The notes beneath the pieces are model-generated. The model did no database searches, had not been told where the DNA came from, and saw nothing but the letters and a program-made list of their open reading frames with translations. Both the position numbers and the translations under genes were made by a program. Below are positions 56,344 through 64,000 of a DNA stretch of 64,000 nucleotides, one piece after another (positions within the stretch are counted from its first letter, which is position 1; the number at the start of each line of letters is the position of its first letter). This stretch comes from JACDAN01 sp963842235 (GTDB taxonomy: Bacteria > Actinomycetota > Thermoleophilia > Gaiellales > Gaiellaceae): positions 1,488,001 through 1,552,000 of the forward strand of contig CAWJFT010000001.1 of assembly GCA_963842235.1 (NCBI GenBank), read 5' to 3'.

Positions 56344-56683
56344 ACTGGTACGGCTACTGCAATGTCGCGAGCGAAACAGGGCAGCTGTGGGCGAACCACC
56401 AGCCACTCGCCGGATGAGCCTCGAGCGACGAAGACGTTGCACTGGCGCTGGAGGTGCTGACCGGCGCGCTCCGGCGGCTCGCCAGTCCAAGTAACAACTT
56501 GTTACAAGGATTTCGGGCGACCGGAGACGCTCCGAAACTCCTTCGCTCGGCTCCGAGCCGGAGCTAGTTACAAGTTGTAACTAGCCGTTCAGCGCCCGCG
56601 GAACGAGATCGGCTGGGCGCCCTCCCAGAGCGACAGGTTGCCGAACTCGAGGTGGCTGCCAACTGCGAGGCTAGGATCGCGGC
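56344..56683 (+). other. 340-base non-coding stretch with paired palindromes
   Basis: No convincing gene is seen. A short frame (about 56417-56565, SSDEDVALALEVLTGALRRL) resembles the tail of an aminotransferase but has an in-frame TGA just before it. The notable content is two A/T-rich palindromes (listed separately) and, at 56672-56677, a TAGGAT -10-like box 6 bases before the next ATG. Confidence 0.5.
56491..56585. promoter_or_regulatory. Pair of related A/T-rich palindromes
   Basis: Palindrome one is GTAACAA-C-TTGTTAC (56491-56505). Palindrome two is a perfect 23-bp inverted repeat, 11-1-11 (56563-56585), built on GTTACAA-G-TTGTAAC. GTTACAAG recurs at 56501-56508 and 56567-56574. In a GC-rich genome such paired sites resemble operators of a dimeric regulator such as a TetR-type protein. 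Confidence 0.5.
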
Positions 56684-56956
56684 ATGTGCCGAAACATCCA
56701 TACGCTCTTCAACTACGAGCCGCCCGCGACCGACGAGGAAGTCCGCGACGCGGCGCTGCAGTACGTCCGCAAGGTCAGCGGCTTCACGAAGCCCTCGCAG
56801 GCCAACGCCGAGGCCTTCGAGTGTGCGGTCGACGAGATCTCGGCGTCGACCAAGCGCCTGATCGACGCGCTCGTGACGAACGCCGCGCCGAAGGACCGCG
56901 AAGTGGAAGCTGAAAAGAAGCGCGCGCGGGCCCAAGAGCGTTTCGCGACCGCGTAG
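56684..56956 (+). CDS. DUF2277 family protein
   Basis: A 90-residue protein of a conserved family of unknown function. It shows the family's MCRNIHTLFNYEPPATDEEV start, then YVRKVSGFTKPSQANAEAF and TKRLIDALVTNAAPKDREVE. It is probably soluble and helical. A TAGGAT box 6 bases upstream of the ATG suggests leaderless translation. The stop is 4 bases from repeat copy C. Confidence 0.88.
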   Translation: MCRNIHTLFNYEPPATDEEVRDAALQYVRKVSGFTKPSQANAEAFECAVDEISASTKRLIDALVTNAAPKDREVEAEKKRARAQERFATA

Positions 56957-56960
56957 CTGA

Positions 56961-57107
56961 ATTGATCGCCGCGGAACGGGCTTTGCCCGTTCCGACCGCT
57001 GCGGCTCCTTGAGAAGGAAGCGGCGACGGGCTTCTGGGCCGCGCGGCGCGAAGCGCCGCGCGGCTCGACAGATTGGCCGAAAGTCGTAAGACTTTCGGCC
57101 AGATTGA
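56961..57107 (+). repeat. Composite palindromic element, copy C (long form)
   Basis: The core 56966-57102 contains four hairpins in order: GGAACGGGC-TTT-GCCCGTTCC; CCGCT..CTCCTT-gag-AAGGAAGCGG; GCCGCGCGGCGC-GAA-GCGCCGCGCGGC; and GGCCGAAAGTC-gta-AGACTTTCGGCC. ATTGA stands at both edges (56961-56965 and 57103-57107), a possible 5-bp target duplication. Sequence and order match copy B inverted. Confidence 0.8.
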
Positions 57108-58345
57108 GCCGGCGGCACTTGATTGGCTTGCTGCTCGCAACCGAAGAGGACTGGCCGACGGCGTTCGAGACGCTTCTCCGTCGCCTCGGCCCCGTGCAGT
57201 GGGCCGGTGAGACGCACGAGTTCGTGACGGAGCGAATCGTCCACGAGCCGTTCGACCTCCGCTATCGGCCGCGCTACCAGCTGATCATCGACCGCCTCGC
57301 CTGGTGGTACGACGTCCCGCGCGAGTGGCTGAAGAAGCTGGCGCTGATGGACGACGTGTACCTCCTCAACAACCCGTTCACCTTCCAGGCGATGGAGAAG
57401 CACTCGGCCTACTGCGCGATGATGCGGCTCGGGCTCAAGGTCCCCGAGACCTGGCTGATCCCGCACCGGCTGCCACCCGACAACCCGCGCTACGTGCAGA
57501 TGGCGGAGCAGTACAGCCCGGAGTTCGACCTCGACTACGTCGCGGAGCAGGTGGGCTACCCGCTGTACATGAAGCCCTTCGACGGCGGGATGTGGGTCGG
57601 GGTCACCCGCATCGAGTCGAGCGAGGAGCTCCACCGAAGCTATGAAGCCTCGGGCGAGCGCCTGATGCACCTCCAGGCCGCCGTGGACGACTTCGACGTC
57701 TTCACGCGGAGCCTCTCGATCGGCCCGCAGACCAAGGTGATGCAGTACGACCCGTCGGCCGACGGGCACTACCGCTACACGGTCGGCGACGACTTCCTCC
57801 CGCCGGAGCAAATGCGGGAGATCGAGACCATCGCGCGGCTCGTCAACGCCTTCTTTCGCTGGGAGTTCAACTCGTGCGAGGTGATCGCCAAGGACGGCGA
57901 GGCGCACCCGATCGACTACGCGAACGCGTCGCCCGACATGGCGCTCGTGAGCCTCCACTACTACTTCCCCTGGGCGATTCAGGCGCTGGCGGCCTGGTGC
58001 CTGTTCTGCACGGTCACCGACCGCAAGGTCGGCGTCTACCAGGCGACGCGGGACTACTTCGCGATCGGGGACGCCGACCTCCAGTACGAGGAGAAGCTGG
58101 AGCGCTACCGCGCGCTCGCGGACGACTACCTCCAGACCGAGCGCTTCGAGGAGTTCAAGGCGGAGGCGCTCCCCCACCTCGAGGAAACGATGGTGGAGTA
58201 CGTGGAGAGCCCCGAGTTCGACGAGTTGATCGTCCAGATCATCCGAACAGAAGAGCCCGAGGAGAAGCAGGAGCGCCTGATCGAGCGGTCGCGCTCGGCG
58301 GTCGCGGCCTGGGCTTCCGATCGGCGAGCGGCCGCGCCGGTTTAG
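57104..58345 (+). CDS. ATP-grasp-like enzyme of unknown function
   Basis: The 413-residue protein resembles the ATP-grasp fold: VGYPLYMKPFDGGMWVGVTR gives the lysine and glycine-rich loop, VMQYDPSADGHYRYTVGDDF and AHPIDYANASPDM the metal and substrate part. ATP-grasp enzymes ligate a carboxylate to an amine or thiol through an acyl phosphate. The N-terminal 90 residues are distinct. The start is uncertain: TTG 57104 lies at the very edge of repeat C, and TTG 57119 and 57128 are alternatives. No partner gene indicates the substrate. Confidence 0.65.
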   Translation: MSRRHLIGLLLATEEDWPTAFETLLRRLGPVQWAGETHEFVTERIVHEPFDLRYRPRYQLIIDRLAWWYDVPREWLKKLALMDDVYLLNNPFTFQAMEKHSAYCAMMRLGLKVPETWLIPHRLPPDNPRYVQMAEQYSPEFDLDYVAEQVGYPLYMKPFDGGMWVGVTRIESSEELHRSYEASGERLMHLQAAVDDFDVFTRSLSIGPQTKVMQYDPSADGHYRYTVGDDFLPPEQMREIETIARLVNAFFRWEFNSCEVIAKDGEAHPIDYANASPDMALVSLHYYFPWAIQALAAWCLFCTVTDRKVGVYQATRDYFAIGDADLQYEEKLERYRALADDYLQTERFEEFKAEALPHLEETMVEYVESPEFDELIVQIIRTEEPEEKQERLIERSRSAVAAWASDRRAAAPV

Positions 58346-58374
58346 CGATTGGGGCGCGCAGGTAGGAAGGAGCC

Positions 58375-58659
58375 ATGGAGTGGATCATCGTTGTGATCAT
58401 CGCCATCCTGATCGTGCTTGCAATCGCGTTCGTCTTGAGCAGGCGCGCGCGGGAACGGCAGCTGGAAGGTAGACGCGAAGAGGCAAACGAGCTGCGCTCG
58501 AGGGCAGAGGGGCAAACCGAGCGTGCCGAGGCGCGAGCGACGCTGGCCGAGGAACAGGCCGAGCAGGCCCGGCAGGAGCGCGACCAGGCAGAGGAGCAGG
58601 TTCGGCGCGCCGACGAGCTCGACCCTGACGTCGACGTCGAGGTCGACAAAGACCGTTAG
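58375..58659 (+). CDS. Small membrane-anchored coiled-coil protein
   Basis: The 94-residue protein has one N-terminal membrane helix (WIIVVIIAILIVLAIAFVL) followed by a charged coiled coil (ERAEARATLAEEQAEQARQE) and an acidic tail (DPDVDVEVDKD). A good GGAAGGAG site precedes ATG 58375. The family is not recognised. It ends tail to tail with the phosphoesterase gene, stops overlapping by 4 bases. Confidence 0.75.
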   Translation: MEWIIVVIIAILIVLAIAFVLSRRARERQLEGRREEANELRSRAEGQTERAEARATLAEEQAEQARQERDQAEEQVRRADELDPDVDVEVDKDR

Positions 58660-60020
58660 GGCATGCCCGCGGGGACGCCCTCGCGGCGCACCTTGTTCTT
58701 CGCCTTCAGGTAGCCCTCCTGCAGCTCGTTGAGCTCCACCTCGCGCGGCGGCCCGCCTGCGGCCTGCGTCAGCATCTTGTCGGCGAAGTCGTCCCCGTGC
58801 CACTGCGAGGTGAGCTTGATCAGCGGCTCGAGGCTGGCCGGGCTCGGCTTCGGCCGCGCTGAACGGAGCGTGAGCAGCCCGCCGAGGTGGTTCGCGTTCC
58901 CGACTCGCGCGCCCATGTTCGGGATCGAGCCGTCCGCCCTGCGGCAGAACCGCAACAGGATCGTCTTGATGATCGAGGTGTGGTCGAAGATCTCGCTGGA
59001 GATGGTGCCGCGGGGGATCCACGGTGAGATGACGAGCGCTGGGACCCGCGGGCCGTAGGAGCGGAACGCGGGACTGTCGTCCTTCGCCGCCGGCGGCCCG
59101 ACGTGGTCGAAGAAGCCGCCGTGCTCGTCGTACGTGATCACGAGCAGCGTCTTCGACCACTGCGGACTACTCGCCAGCGCGGTGTACAGAGCCAGTACGA
59201 GCTTCTGCCCGGCCTTCACGTCGGACGGCGGGTGGTCGTCGTTCGATCCGGCCGGGCCGAACAGGTTGAAGTCGACGAAGTTGGGGTCGATCCAGGACAC
59301 GGAGGCCAGCTGCCCGGCCGCCGCATGCTCCAGGAAGCTCCGGCCGAGCGCGGCCGTGCGCCGGTCGAAGTAGCGGAAGTGGGTCGCTGAAAGGCTGAGC
59401 CTGTACCTGTCGTCGGTCATCCGCAGCGTGGCGACGTACTCGTGCGCGTACCAGCGCCACGAGACCCTCGCCCGGTCGAGGTGCCGGACGAACGACGGCA
59501 CGGCGTACAGCGGCTGGCGCTTGTTGTCCTTGCTTCCCGCCGCCTTCCCGCAGACGGCATAGAGACGGTTCGGCCAGGTCGCTCCCGGCACGGAGCAGAA
59601 CCAGCGGTCGCAAACGGCGTACTCGCGGACGAGGTGGTCGTAGACCGGGAGGTCGGTGCCGTTGTAGTAGCCCATCACCGTCCCGGGATCAGGGTCCTTC
59701 GGGTTGTGCTTGGCGTAGTTTGAGACGAAGCCGCCGTTTCCGCTCCCGAGCTGCTCCTTGACGTCTGCCCCGCCGTGGCCGGGATCCTGCTCCTTCGTCA
59801 GCTTCGTACTTGGCAGGTGGTGCACGCGGTACGTCTTCCCGGCATGACGGTTCGACATCGACGCCTCGAGCCCGTCGACCGGGAGACCTGCCTCCAGCTT
59901 GAAGTACCCGAGCATGTGGTCGAACGACCGGTTCTCGAGCATGAGCACGACGATGTGGTCGATCCGCGAGAGGTTCTGCAGGGTCGGGTCCGCGGCGACC
60001 TGCGCGCGTGGCGGCGGCAT
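58656..60020 (-). CDS. Phosphoesterase (phospholipase C / acid phosphatase AcpA family)
   Basis: The 454-residue enzyme has the family's two metal motifs, HIVVLMLENRSFDHMLGYF near the start and VITYDEHGGFFDHVGPP in the second half, with HTSIIKTILLRFC after it. Members hydrolyse phospholipids or phosphomonoesters outside the cell. No signal peptide is evident after ATG 60020 (MPPPRAQVAADPT), so export is unclear and a start could lie upstream. Confidence 0.88.
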   Translation of the reverse strand: MPPPRAQVAADPTLQNLSRIDHIVVLMLENRSFDHMLGYFKLEAGLPVDGLEASMSNRHAGKTYRVHHLPSTKLTKEQDPGHGGADVKEQLGSGNGGFVSNYAKHNPKDPDPGTVMGYYNGTDLPVYDHLVREYAVCDRWFCSVPGATWPNRLYAVCGKAAGSKDNKRQPLYAVPSFVRHLDRARVSWRWYAHEYVATLRMTDDRYRLSLSATHFRYFDRRTAALGRSFLEHAAAGQLASVSWIDPNFVDFNLFGPAGSNDDHPPSDVKAGQKLVLALYTALASSPQWSKTLLVITYDEHGGFFDHVGPPAAKDDSPAFRSYGPRVPALVISPWIPRGTISSEIFDHTSIIKTILLRFCRRADGSIPNMGARVGNANHLGGLLTLRSARPKPSPASLEPLIKLTSQWHGDDFADKMLTQAAGGPPREVELNELQEGYLKAKNKVRREGVPAGMP

Positions 60021-60051
60021 GGGATGCGGCGACTGACGGCGGTGGAGCGGG

Positions 60052-60459
60052 TCAGACCATCTCGGAGTCGGGCTGGAGGGACGCGAGCGCCCAGATCACG
60101 ATGATGCAGAGCGCGATGATGAGCACCGACCAGACCGGGTAGTACGGGATGAAGAAGAAGTTCGCGATCGCGCTGATGATGGCGAGCGTGATCCCGACGG
60201 CGCGGGCCCAGGTCGCGCCGGTGAAGATGCCGAGGCCGGCGAGGAAGATGATCACGCCGATGATCATGTGGATCCAGCCCCATCCGGTCGCGTCGAGGTC
60301 GAACGCGTAGTTGCTCGTGACGACGAAGAAGTCGTCGTTGACGACTGCGGCGAGCCCTTGAAAGAACTCGAAGATGCCGATCATGATCATGATCGCGCCG
60401 GCAAAGGCAGAGAAACCAACTGCCCAGCCGCTCACGGAGCGTGTGCCGGGGGTGGACAT
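60052..60459 (-). CDS. Small four-helix membrane protein (DUF7144-like)
   Basis: A 135-residue integral membrane protein with four helices: GWAVGFSAFAGAIMIMIGIF, GWIHMIIGVIIFLAGLGIF, AVGITLAIISAIANFFFIPY and SVLIIALCIIVIWALA. This pattern is common in actinobacteria and has no assigned function. A GAAAGGAGC site precedes ATG 60459. Confidence 0.8.
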   Translation of the reverse strand: MSTPGTRSVSGWAVGFSAFAGAIMIMIGIFEFFQGLAAVVNDDFFVVTSNYAFDLDATGWGWIHMIIGVIIFLAGLGIFTGATWARAVGITLAIISAIANFFFIPYYPVWSVLIIALCIIVIWALASLQPDSEMV

Positions 60460-60487
60460 TGCGGCTCCTTTCTAGGGGGTCTGAGGC

Positions 60488-60940
60488 CTAGCGCCTCAGC
60501 ACGAGATTCACCGCGGCGCCCGTTGCTCCTGCGCGTGGATAGTGCTGGGTGACGAGCGTCCGGAAGCCGCGGGCGCTCACCCGGATGTGGATGTGCGGAG
60601 GCCGCGACTCGTACGCGACGGGCTTGTTGCTCTCGAAGCGGTAGCCGCCGCGACGGCCGGCGATCACCGTCGCTCGATGCGCGTCGTCGTAGCTCCCCCG
60701 CGGGTTCACGAGCCAGAACTCGATCCGGGCACGCGGGATCGCGCGGCAGGTGCGCGCAGCAAGGACGCGTCCCCGGAGGAGGTATCCGGTTCCGACGTTC
60801 GTCCGAACGGGGGCTCCGGGCTCGTAAAAGGGCCCGAGCGCGTCAGGAGGAGTCGGCCTACAAACGGGCGCGGCTCTCGGGCCCGACGCGAGGCCGCCGA
60901 AGAGCACGAGCGCGAGCAGTCCGAGGGCGACTCGGCCCAT
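60488..60940 (-). CDS. Secreted intradiol-dioxygenase-like protein
   Basis: The 150-residue protein has an N-terminal signal (MGRVALGLLALVLFGGLASG) and an intradiol ring-cleavage dioxygenase-like beta domain: RGRVLAARTCRAIPRARIEF, SYDDAHRATV, and RPPHIHIRVSARG with the two histidines, then TLVTQHYP. True enzymes use two Tyr and two His for Fe(III), and candidates for all four are visible. Small secreted members have no established substrate. Confidence 0.75.
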   Translation of the reverse strand: MGRVALGLLALVLFGGLASGPRAAPVCRPTPPDALGPFYEPGAPVRTNVGTGYLLRGRVLAARTCRAIPRARIEFWLVNPRGSYDDAHRATVIAGRRGGYRFESNKPVAYESRPPHIHIRVSARGFRTLVTQHYPRAGATGAAVNLVLRR

Positions 60941-60974
60941 CGGGCAAGGTTACAGGCGGTACGATCTCGGGCCG

Positions 60975-61661
60975 ATGGGCGACTTCGCGCTCTACCTGCT
61001 CTTCCTCGTTCCGCCGCTTGTTCTCGGGCTCGTCATCCAGTCCAGGCTGAAGCGGACCTTTGCGAAGTACTCCAACGTCCAGCTCGCGAGCGGGCTGCCG
61101 GGCGCTCAGGTCGCGCGTCAGATTCTCGATAGCAACGGGCTCACGGAGGTGCCGGTCGAGGTTGCCTCGGGCGGCCCGCTATCCGACAACTACGACCCGC
61201 GGAAGAAGGCGCTCTTCCTGTCGGAGCCGGTCTACAAACCTGCGAGTGTGGCAGCAGCGGCGGTGGCCGCACACGAGACGGGTCACGCGCTCCAGGACAA
61301 AGCCGGCTACGCGCCGCTCAAGATCCGCTCGGCGATGTACCCGGCGGTGGCGTTCGCCTCGACCGCCTGGATCTGGTTGCTGTTCGCCGGCGCGATCCTC
61401 GGCCTGCTCAACCTCGTTGCGCTCGCGCTGATCCTCTACGCAGTCGCCGTCGCCTTCCACATCGTGACGCTCCCGGTCGAGTTCAACGCGTCACGGCGCG
61501 CCGGGGCACAACTCCGCGAGCTCGGCCTCGTCGGGCCGACCGAGAGCGAAGGCGTGCAGAAGGTCCTGACCGCCGCCGCGCTGACCTACGTCGCGGGCGC
61601 GCTCTCCGCGCTTTCGCTGCTCCTCTACTACGCGCTGATCTTCTTCGGCAACCGGAACTAG
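60975..61661 (+). CDS. YugP-type membrane zinc metallopeptidase
   Basis: The 228-residue protein has an N-terminal helix, then the zinc motif HETGH (His100, Glu101, His104) in AAHETGHALQDKAGY, followed by three hydrophobic helices, and VEFNASRRAGAQLRELGL, which supplies the further acidic ligand region. The YugP family is conserved but its substrates are unknown. The stop shares a CTAG with the convergent membrane-protein gene. Confidence 0.9.
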   Translation: MGDFALYLLFLVPPLVLGLVIQSRLKRTFAKYSNVQLASGLPGAQVARQILDSNGLTEVPVEVASGGPLSDNYDPRKKALFLSEPVYKPASVAAAAVAAHETGHALQDKAGYAPLKIRSAMYPAVAFASTAWIWLLFAGAILGLLNLVALALILYAVAVAFHIVTLPVEFNASRRAGAQLRELGLVGPTESEGVQKVLTAAALTYVAGALSALSLLLYYALIFFGNRN

Positions 61662-62811
61662 TCTCGACGGAACAGCCGTCCGATCGCGGCGCGTGAGTCC
61701 GCCATGTCGGCGTTCGGGAACTCCTTCCCCGTCTCACGGCGGAGCAGCGCGACGCCGATCGCCAGGACGATCGCAGCCGCAATCACGGCCCGCCACTGCC
61801 GCGTCTGAATGACCGGCCCCCACCAGACGAGCAGAAGGAGGAGCGCGGCGGCCGCGCCGAACGCGATCTCCCACCGGGCGAGGAAGGGCGCGAGCCAGCG
61901 ACGCGTCGCCGTCCCGCTCCTCGAGGGGCCGACCAGCCAGACGGCTCACGAGCATGACCACTCCGAGAAAGAGAAGCGTGAGGCCGCCGTCCCGGAGTGC
62001 GGACGGTGAGGATCTCCCATGCGTTGAGGCAGCAACCTTGACCGACTCCGCCGGGGAGAGCCTGTCGACGATGACCGACCCCGCCACCCGACGCACGACG
62101 AGAACGAGCAGACCTCGCGACGATCGAGCTGATGCCGATCAAGCGCAGGATCACGCGGCGGCGCCCACGGGCGAGCCAGAGCGCGATTGCCCACAGCGCG
62201 ATCGGCACGAGCCAGAGCCAGAGGCCGAGCACCTTGAGCAGCTGGGTCAGGTCCTGGGCCGTCTCCAGCTGGTCGGACTTGCATGATCGTGATCTGGCCG
62301 GCGTCCGGCGGCAGACGGTCGTTGATGTTGCCGACGATGGCGATCCGGTCGCCGAATTGGATGATGAGCGGTCGCAGATTCAGAACGACGTTCCCGCCCT
62401 GTGTCTCGAGCCCCCGCGTGTCGCCTTCCAGCACGTTGATGAGCGCGCGGTGAGCCTGGGTGACCGAGCGGACCCACAGCTCCTGGATCCGCGGCCGCTC
62501 GAGCAGTCGCTTTTGCCACGGGCTCGGCGCCCGATGCGGACGCCGCCCGTGATCGGGCCGGCCAGCCCTTTCAGCTCAGGCGGCAGCCGCTGGTTGATCG
62601 CCGCTTGCACATCGACGTTGTTGAAGAGCTCGTCGACGAGGGAGGCGGCGACCTGGTCGCGGATCGCGTCGTCTGCGATCAGCTCGCCTGCGGTGTTCTC
62701 GACGGTGCCGGTGTCGAGGGCCTGGTAGCGGATGTAGCCCGCGAGCAGGGCGACGACCGCGAGGAGCGCGCCGATGACGACGAGGACCCGGGCGAGCAGC
62801 ATGCGCCCCAT
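61658..62811 (-). CDS. Conserved integral membrane protein, at least five frameshifts
   Basis: Read across frames this is one protein of about 380 residues: N-terminal helix MLLARVLVVIGALLAVVALL, an external helical domain (IADDAIRDQVAASLVDELFN; LLERPRIQELWVRSVTQAHR; GGNVVLNLRPLIIQFGDRIA), then helices LGLWLWLVPIALWAIALW, GGLTLLFLGVVMLVSRLA, AAAALLLLLVWWGPV and AVIAAAIVLAIGVALL, ending RAAIGRLFRRD. Frame changes fall near 62540, 62280, 62115, 62005-62030 and 61920. Function is unknown. The number of shifts makes either poor sequence or true decay possible. Confidence 0.65.
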
Positions 62812-62861
62812 GGCGGTTGGTTAACGCATCCTCCGAAGCGGCTGTCATCGTCCGATTCGGG

Positions 62862-63899
62862 TTATTCCTGGCTCGACGCGGCCCAGAGATTGATGTCGCT
62901 CTCCGTCGCGTAGCGGTCGATCTCGGCCAGCTCGTCCTCGGCGAAGTCGAGGCGATCGAGCGCCCCCACGTTGGCCTCGAGCTGCTCCACGCTGCTGGCG
63001 CCGACGAGCGCCGACGTCACGCGCAGGTCCCGCAGCGCCCAGGCTATGGCCATCTGCGCGAGGGTCTGCCCACGCGCGGCCGCGATCTCGTTCAGCGCGC
63101 GGATCTTGTCCCGCGCCTCGTCGGTGATCAGATCCGGCGAGAGGGTGCTGTGCTGGGTCGCCCGCGACCCGGCCGGGATCCCTTCGAGGTACTTGTCGGT
63201 CAGCATCCCCTGGGCGAGCGGCGAGAAGACGATGCAGCCCACGCCGATCTCGCCGAGGGTGTCGAGCAGGTCCGGCTCGATCCAGCGGTTCAGCATCGAG
63301 TACGAGGGCTGGTGGATCAGGAGCGGCGTTCCGAGCTCGCGCAGGATCGCCGCCGCCTCGGCTGTCTTCTCCGCGGAGTAGGAGGAGATCCCGACGTAAA
63401 GCGCTTTGCCCTGCCGTACCGCAGCGTTGAGGGCGCCCATCGTCTCCTCGAGCGGCGTCTGCGGGTCGAAGCGATGCGAGTAGAAGATGTCGACGTAGTC
63501 GACACCCATGCGCGCGAGGCTCTGGTCGAGACTCGAGAGCAGGTACTTGCGCGAGCCCCACTCGCCGTAGGGCCCCGGCCACATGTCGTAGCCAGCCTTT
63601 GTCGAAAGCACGAGCTCGTCGCGGTACGGCGCCAGGTCGGCCCGGAAGATCTGTCCGAAGTTCTCCTCGGCCGACCCGTACGGCGGGCCGTAGTTGTTCG
63701 CCAGATCGTAGTGCGTGATCCCGAGGTCGAAGGCGCGTCTGAGGATCGCCCGGCCCGTCTCCACCGGACGGTCGTGGCCGAAGTTGTGCCACAGCCCGAG
63801 CGAGATCGCCGGGAGCAGCACGCCGCTGCGCCCGCTACGCCGGTACTGCATCCGCACGTAGCGCTCCTCGGCGGGCACGTAAGGCATCGCGGCGAGCAT
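62862..63899 (-). CDS. Aldo/keto reductase (YghZ-like)
   Basis: This is an NADPH-dependent TIM-barrel reductase of about 345 residues. Catalytic Tyr is in THYDLANNYGPPYGSAEENF, the Lys in ELVLSTKAGYDMWPGPYGEW and the His in DIFYSHRFDP. The PGPYG insert and SRKYLLSSLDQSL match L-glyceraldehyde-3-phosphate reductase YghZ. I take ATG 63899, with 63887 as an alternative. It is divergent from the MBL-fold gene, with 21 bases between starts. Confidence 0.9.
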   Translation of the reverse strand: MLAAMPYVPAEERYVRMQYRRSGRSGVLLPAISLGLWHNFGHDRPVETGRAILRRAFDLGITHYDLANNYGPPYGSAEENFGQIFRADLAPYRDELVLSTKAGYDMWPGPYGEWGSRKYLLSSLDQSLARMGVDYVDIFYSHRFDPQTPLEETMGALNAAVRQGKALYVGISSYSAEKTAEAAAILRELGTPLLIHQPSYSMLNRWIEPDLLDTLGEIGVGCIVFSPLAQGMLTDKYLEGIPAGSRATQHSTLSPDLITDEARDKIRALNEIAAARGQTLAQMAIAWALRDLRVTSALVGASSVEQLEANVGALDRLDFAEDELAEIDRYATESDINLWAASSQE

Positions 63900-63908
63900 A
63901 GATCGTCT

Positions 63909-63914
63909 TACGAT
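63909..63914 (+). promoter_or_regulatory. -10-like box just before the MBL-fold gene
   Basis: TACGAT fits TANNNT and lies 6 bases before ATG 63921, so transcription would start at or next to the start codon (leaderless). Confidence 0.4.
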
Positions 63915-63920
63915 CGCGCA

Positions 63921-64000
63921 ATGGCTCGTGTGCAATACGTCGGTCACGGAACGATCCTCGTCGAGCTCGACGGCGTTCGGCTCCTGACCGATCCGCTCCT
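63921..64000 (+). CDS. MBL-fold metallohydrolase, 3' end beyond window
   Basis: Only 26 codons are visible: MARVQYVGHGTILVELDGVR followed by LLTDPLL. The pattern G-H-(A/G)-(T/S)-x-L-(V/I)-x-(L/I)-x-G-x-x-(L/I)-L-x-D-P is the N-terminus of UlaG/YcjG-type metallo-beta-lactamase-fold hydrolases. The metal motif HxHxDH lies outside the window. Confidence 0.75.
   Translation, partial: MARVQYVGHGTILVELDGVRLLTDPL

Noticed and set aside
56417..56565. Small plus-strand gene resembling an aminotransferase tail
   Set aside because: An in-frame TGA directly precedes the similar stretch, there is no start codon with a ribosome site, and the similarity covers only about 20 residues.

Overview
The window is a high-GC chromosomal segment whose gene content points to an actinobacterium. 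I infer a Thermoleophilia/Gaiellales-like soil lineage. The clues are a fused FbiC and an F420/PPOX-family protein, a group-III (PPi-type) phosphofructokinase, a DUF2277 protein, many GTG and TTG starts, GTGA start/stop overlaps and several start codons that look leaderless. No phage, plasmid, insertion sequence or CRISPR array was found. The likely novelty lies in small DNA and RNA elements and in a few odd gene architectures.

Layout. 1-5 kb: polA (partial), a phosphotransferase remnant, a tandem GNAT gene and a LarA-like gene. 5-10.4 kb: a complete branched-chain amino acid ABC operon (livK-H-M-G-F, minus strand) with an intercistronic hairpin after the binding-protein gene. 10.4-11.9 kb: tRNA-Leu(CAA) and a PPi-type phosphofructokinase, flanked by two copies of a composite palindromic repeat. 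11.9-17.7 kb: a minus-strand cluster of TrpC-like protein, GT39-like enzyme, membrane spermidine-synthase-like protein, lipoprotein and Tat-exported Dyp-like protein, interrupted by a 162-bp giant hairpin. 17.9-21.1 kb: deoC plus two overlapping aldehyde dehydrogenase genes that look like a split ALDH16.

21.8-45.5 kb is a conserved housekeeping block. phoH-ybeY-dgkA/PAP2-cdd-era form one tightly overlapped operon. murJ-lepA-hemW-hrcA-dnaJ-prmA-mtaB-HIT-yqeY form another run. rpsT, holA, comEC/comEA, an ECF sigma factor with a DUF4349 partner, an HD-GYP response regulator and leuS follow. leuS appears to be preceded by a leucine leader peptide and an intrinsic terminator.

45.6-64 kb is accessory: cupin, DoxX, FbiC, a sulfatase, a YyaL/DUF255 protein, an adenylate cyclase domain protein, an HMG-CoA-lyase-like protein, an F420/PPOX protein, a BMP-type binding lipoprotein divergent from an NrtR-like Nudix regulator, DUF2277, an orphan ATP-grasp enzyme next to a third palindromic repeat, a phosphoesterase, small membrane proteins, an intradiol-dioxygenase-like protein, a YugP peptidase, an aldo/keto reductase and the start of an MBL-fold hydrolase.

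Data caution. Eight genes read as intact proteins only if single-base shifts are corrected: GNAT, murJ, comEC, fbiC, sulfatase, YyaL-like, cyclase and the membrane protein at 61.7-62.8 kb. Where checked, the shifts often sit in G or C runs, and the motifs on both sides are preserved. I treat most of them as probable assembly indels rather than pseudogenes, and flag each one.
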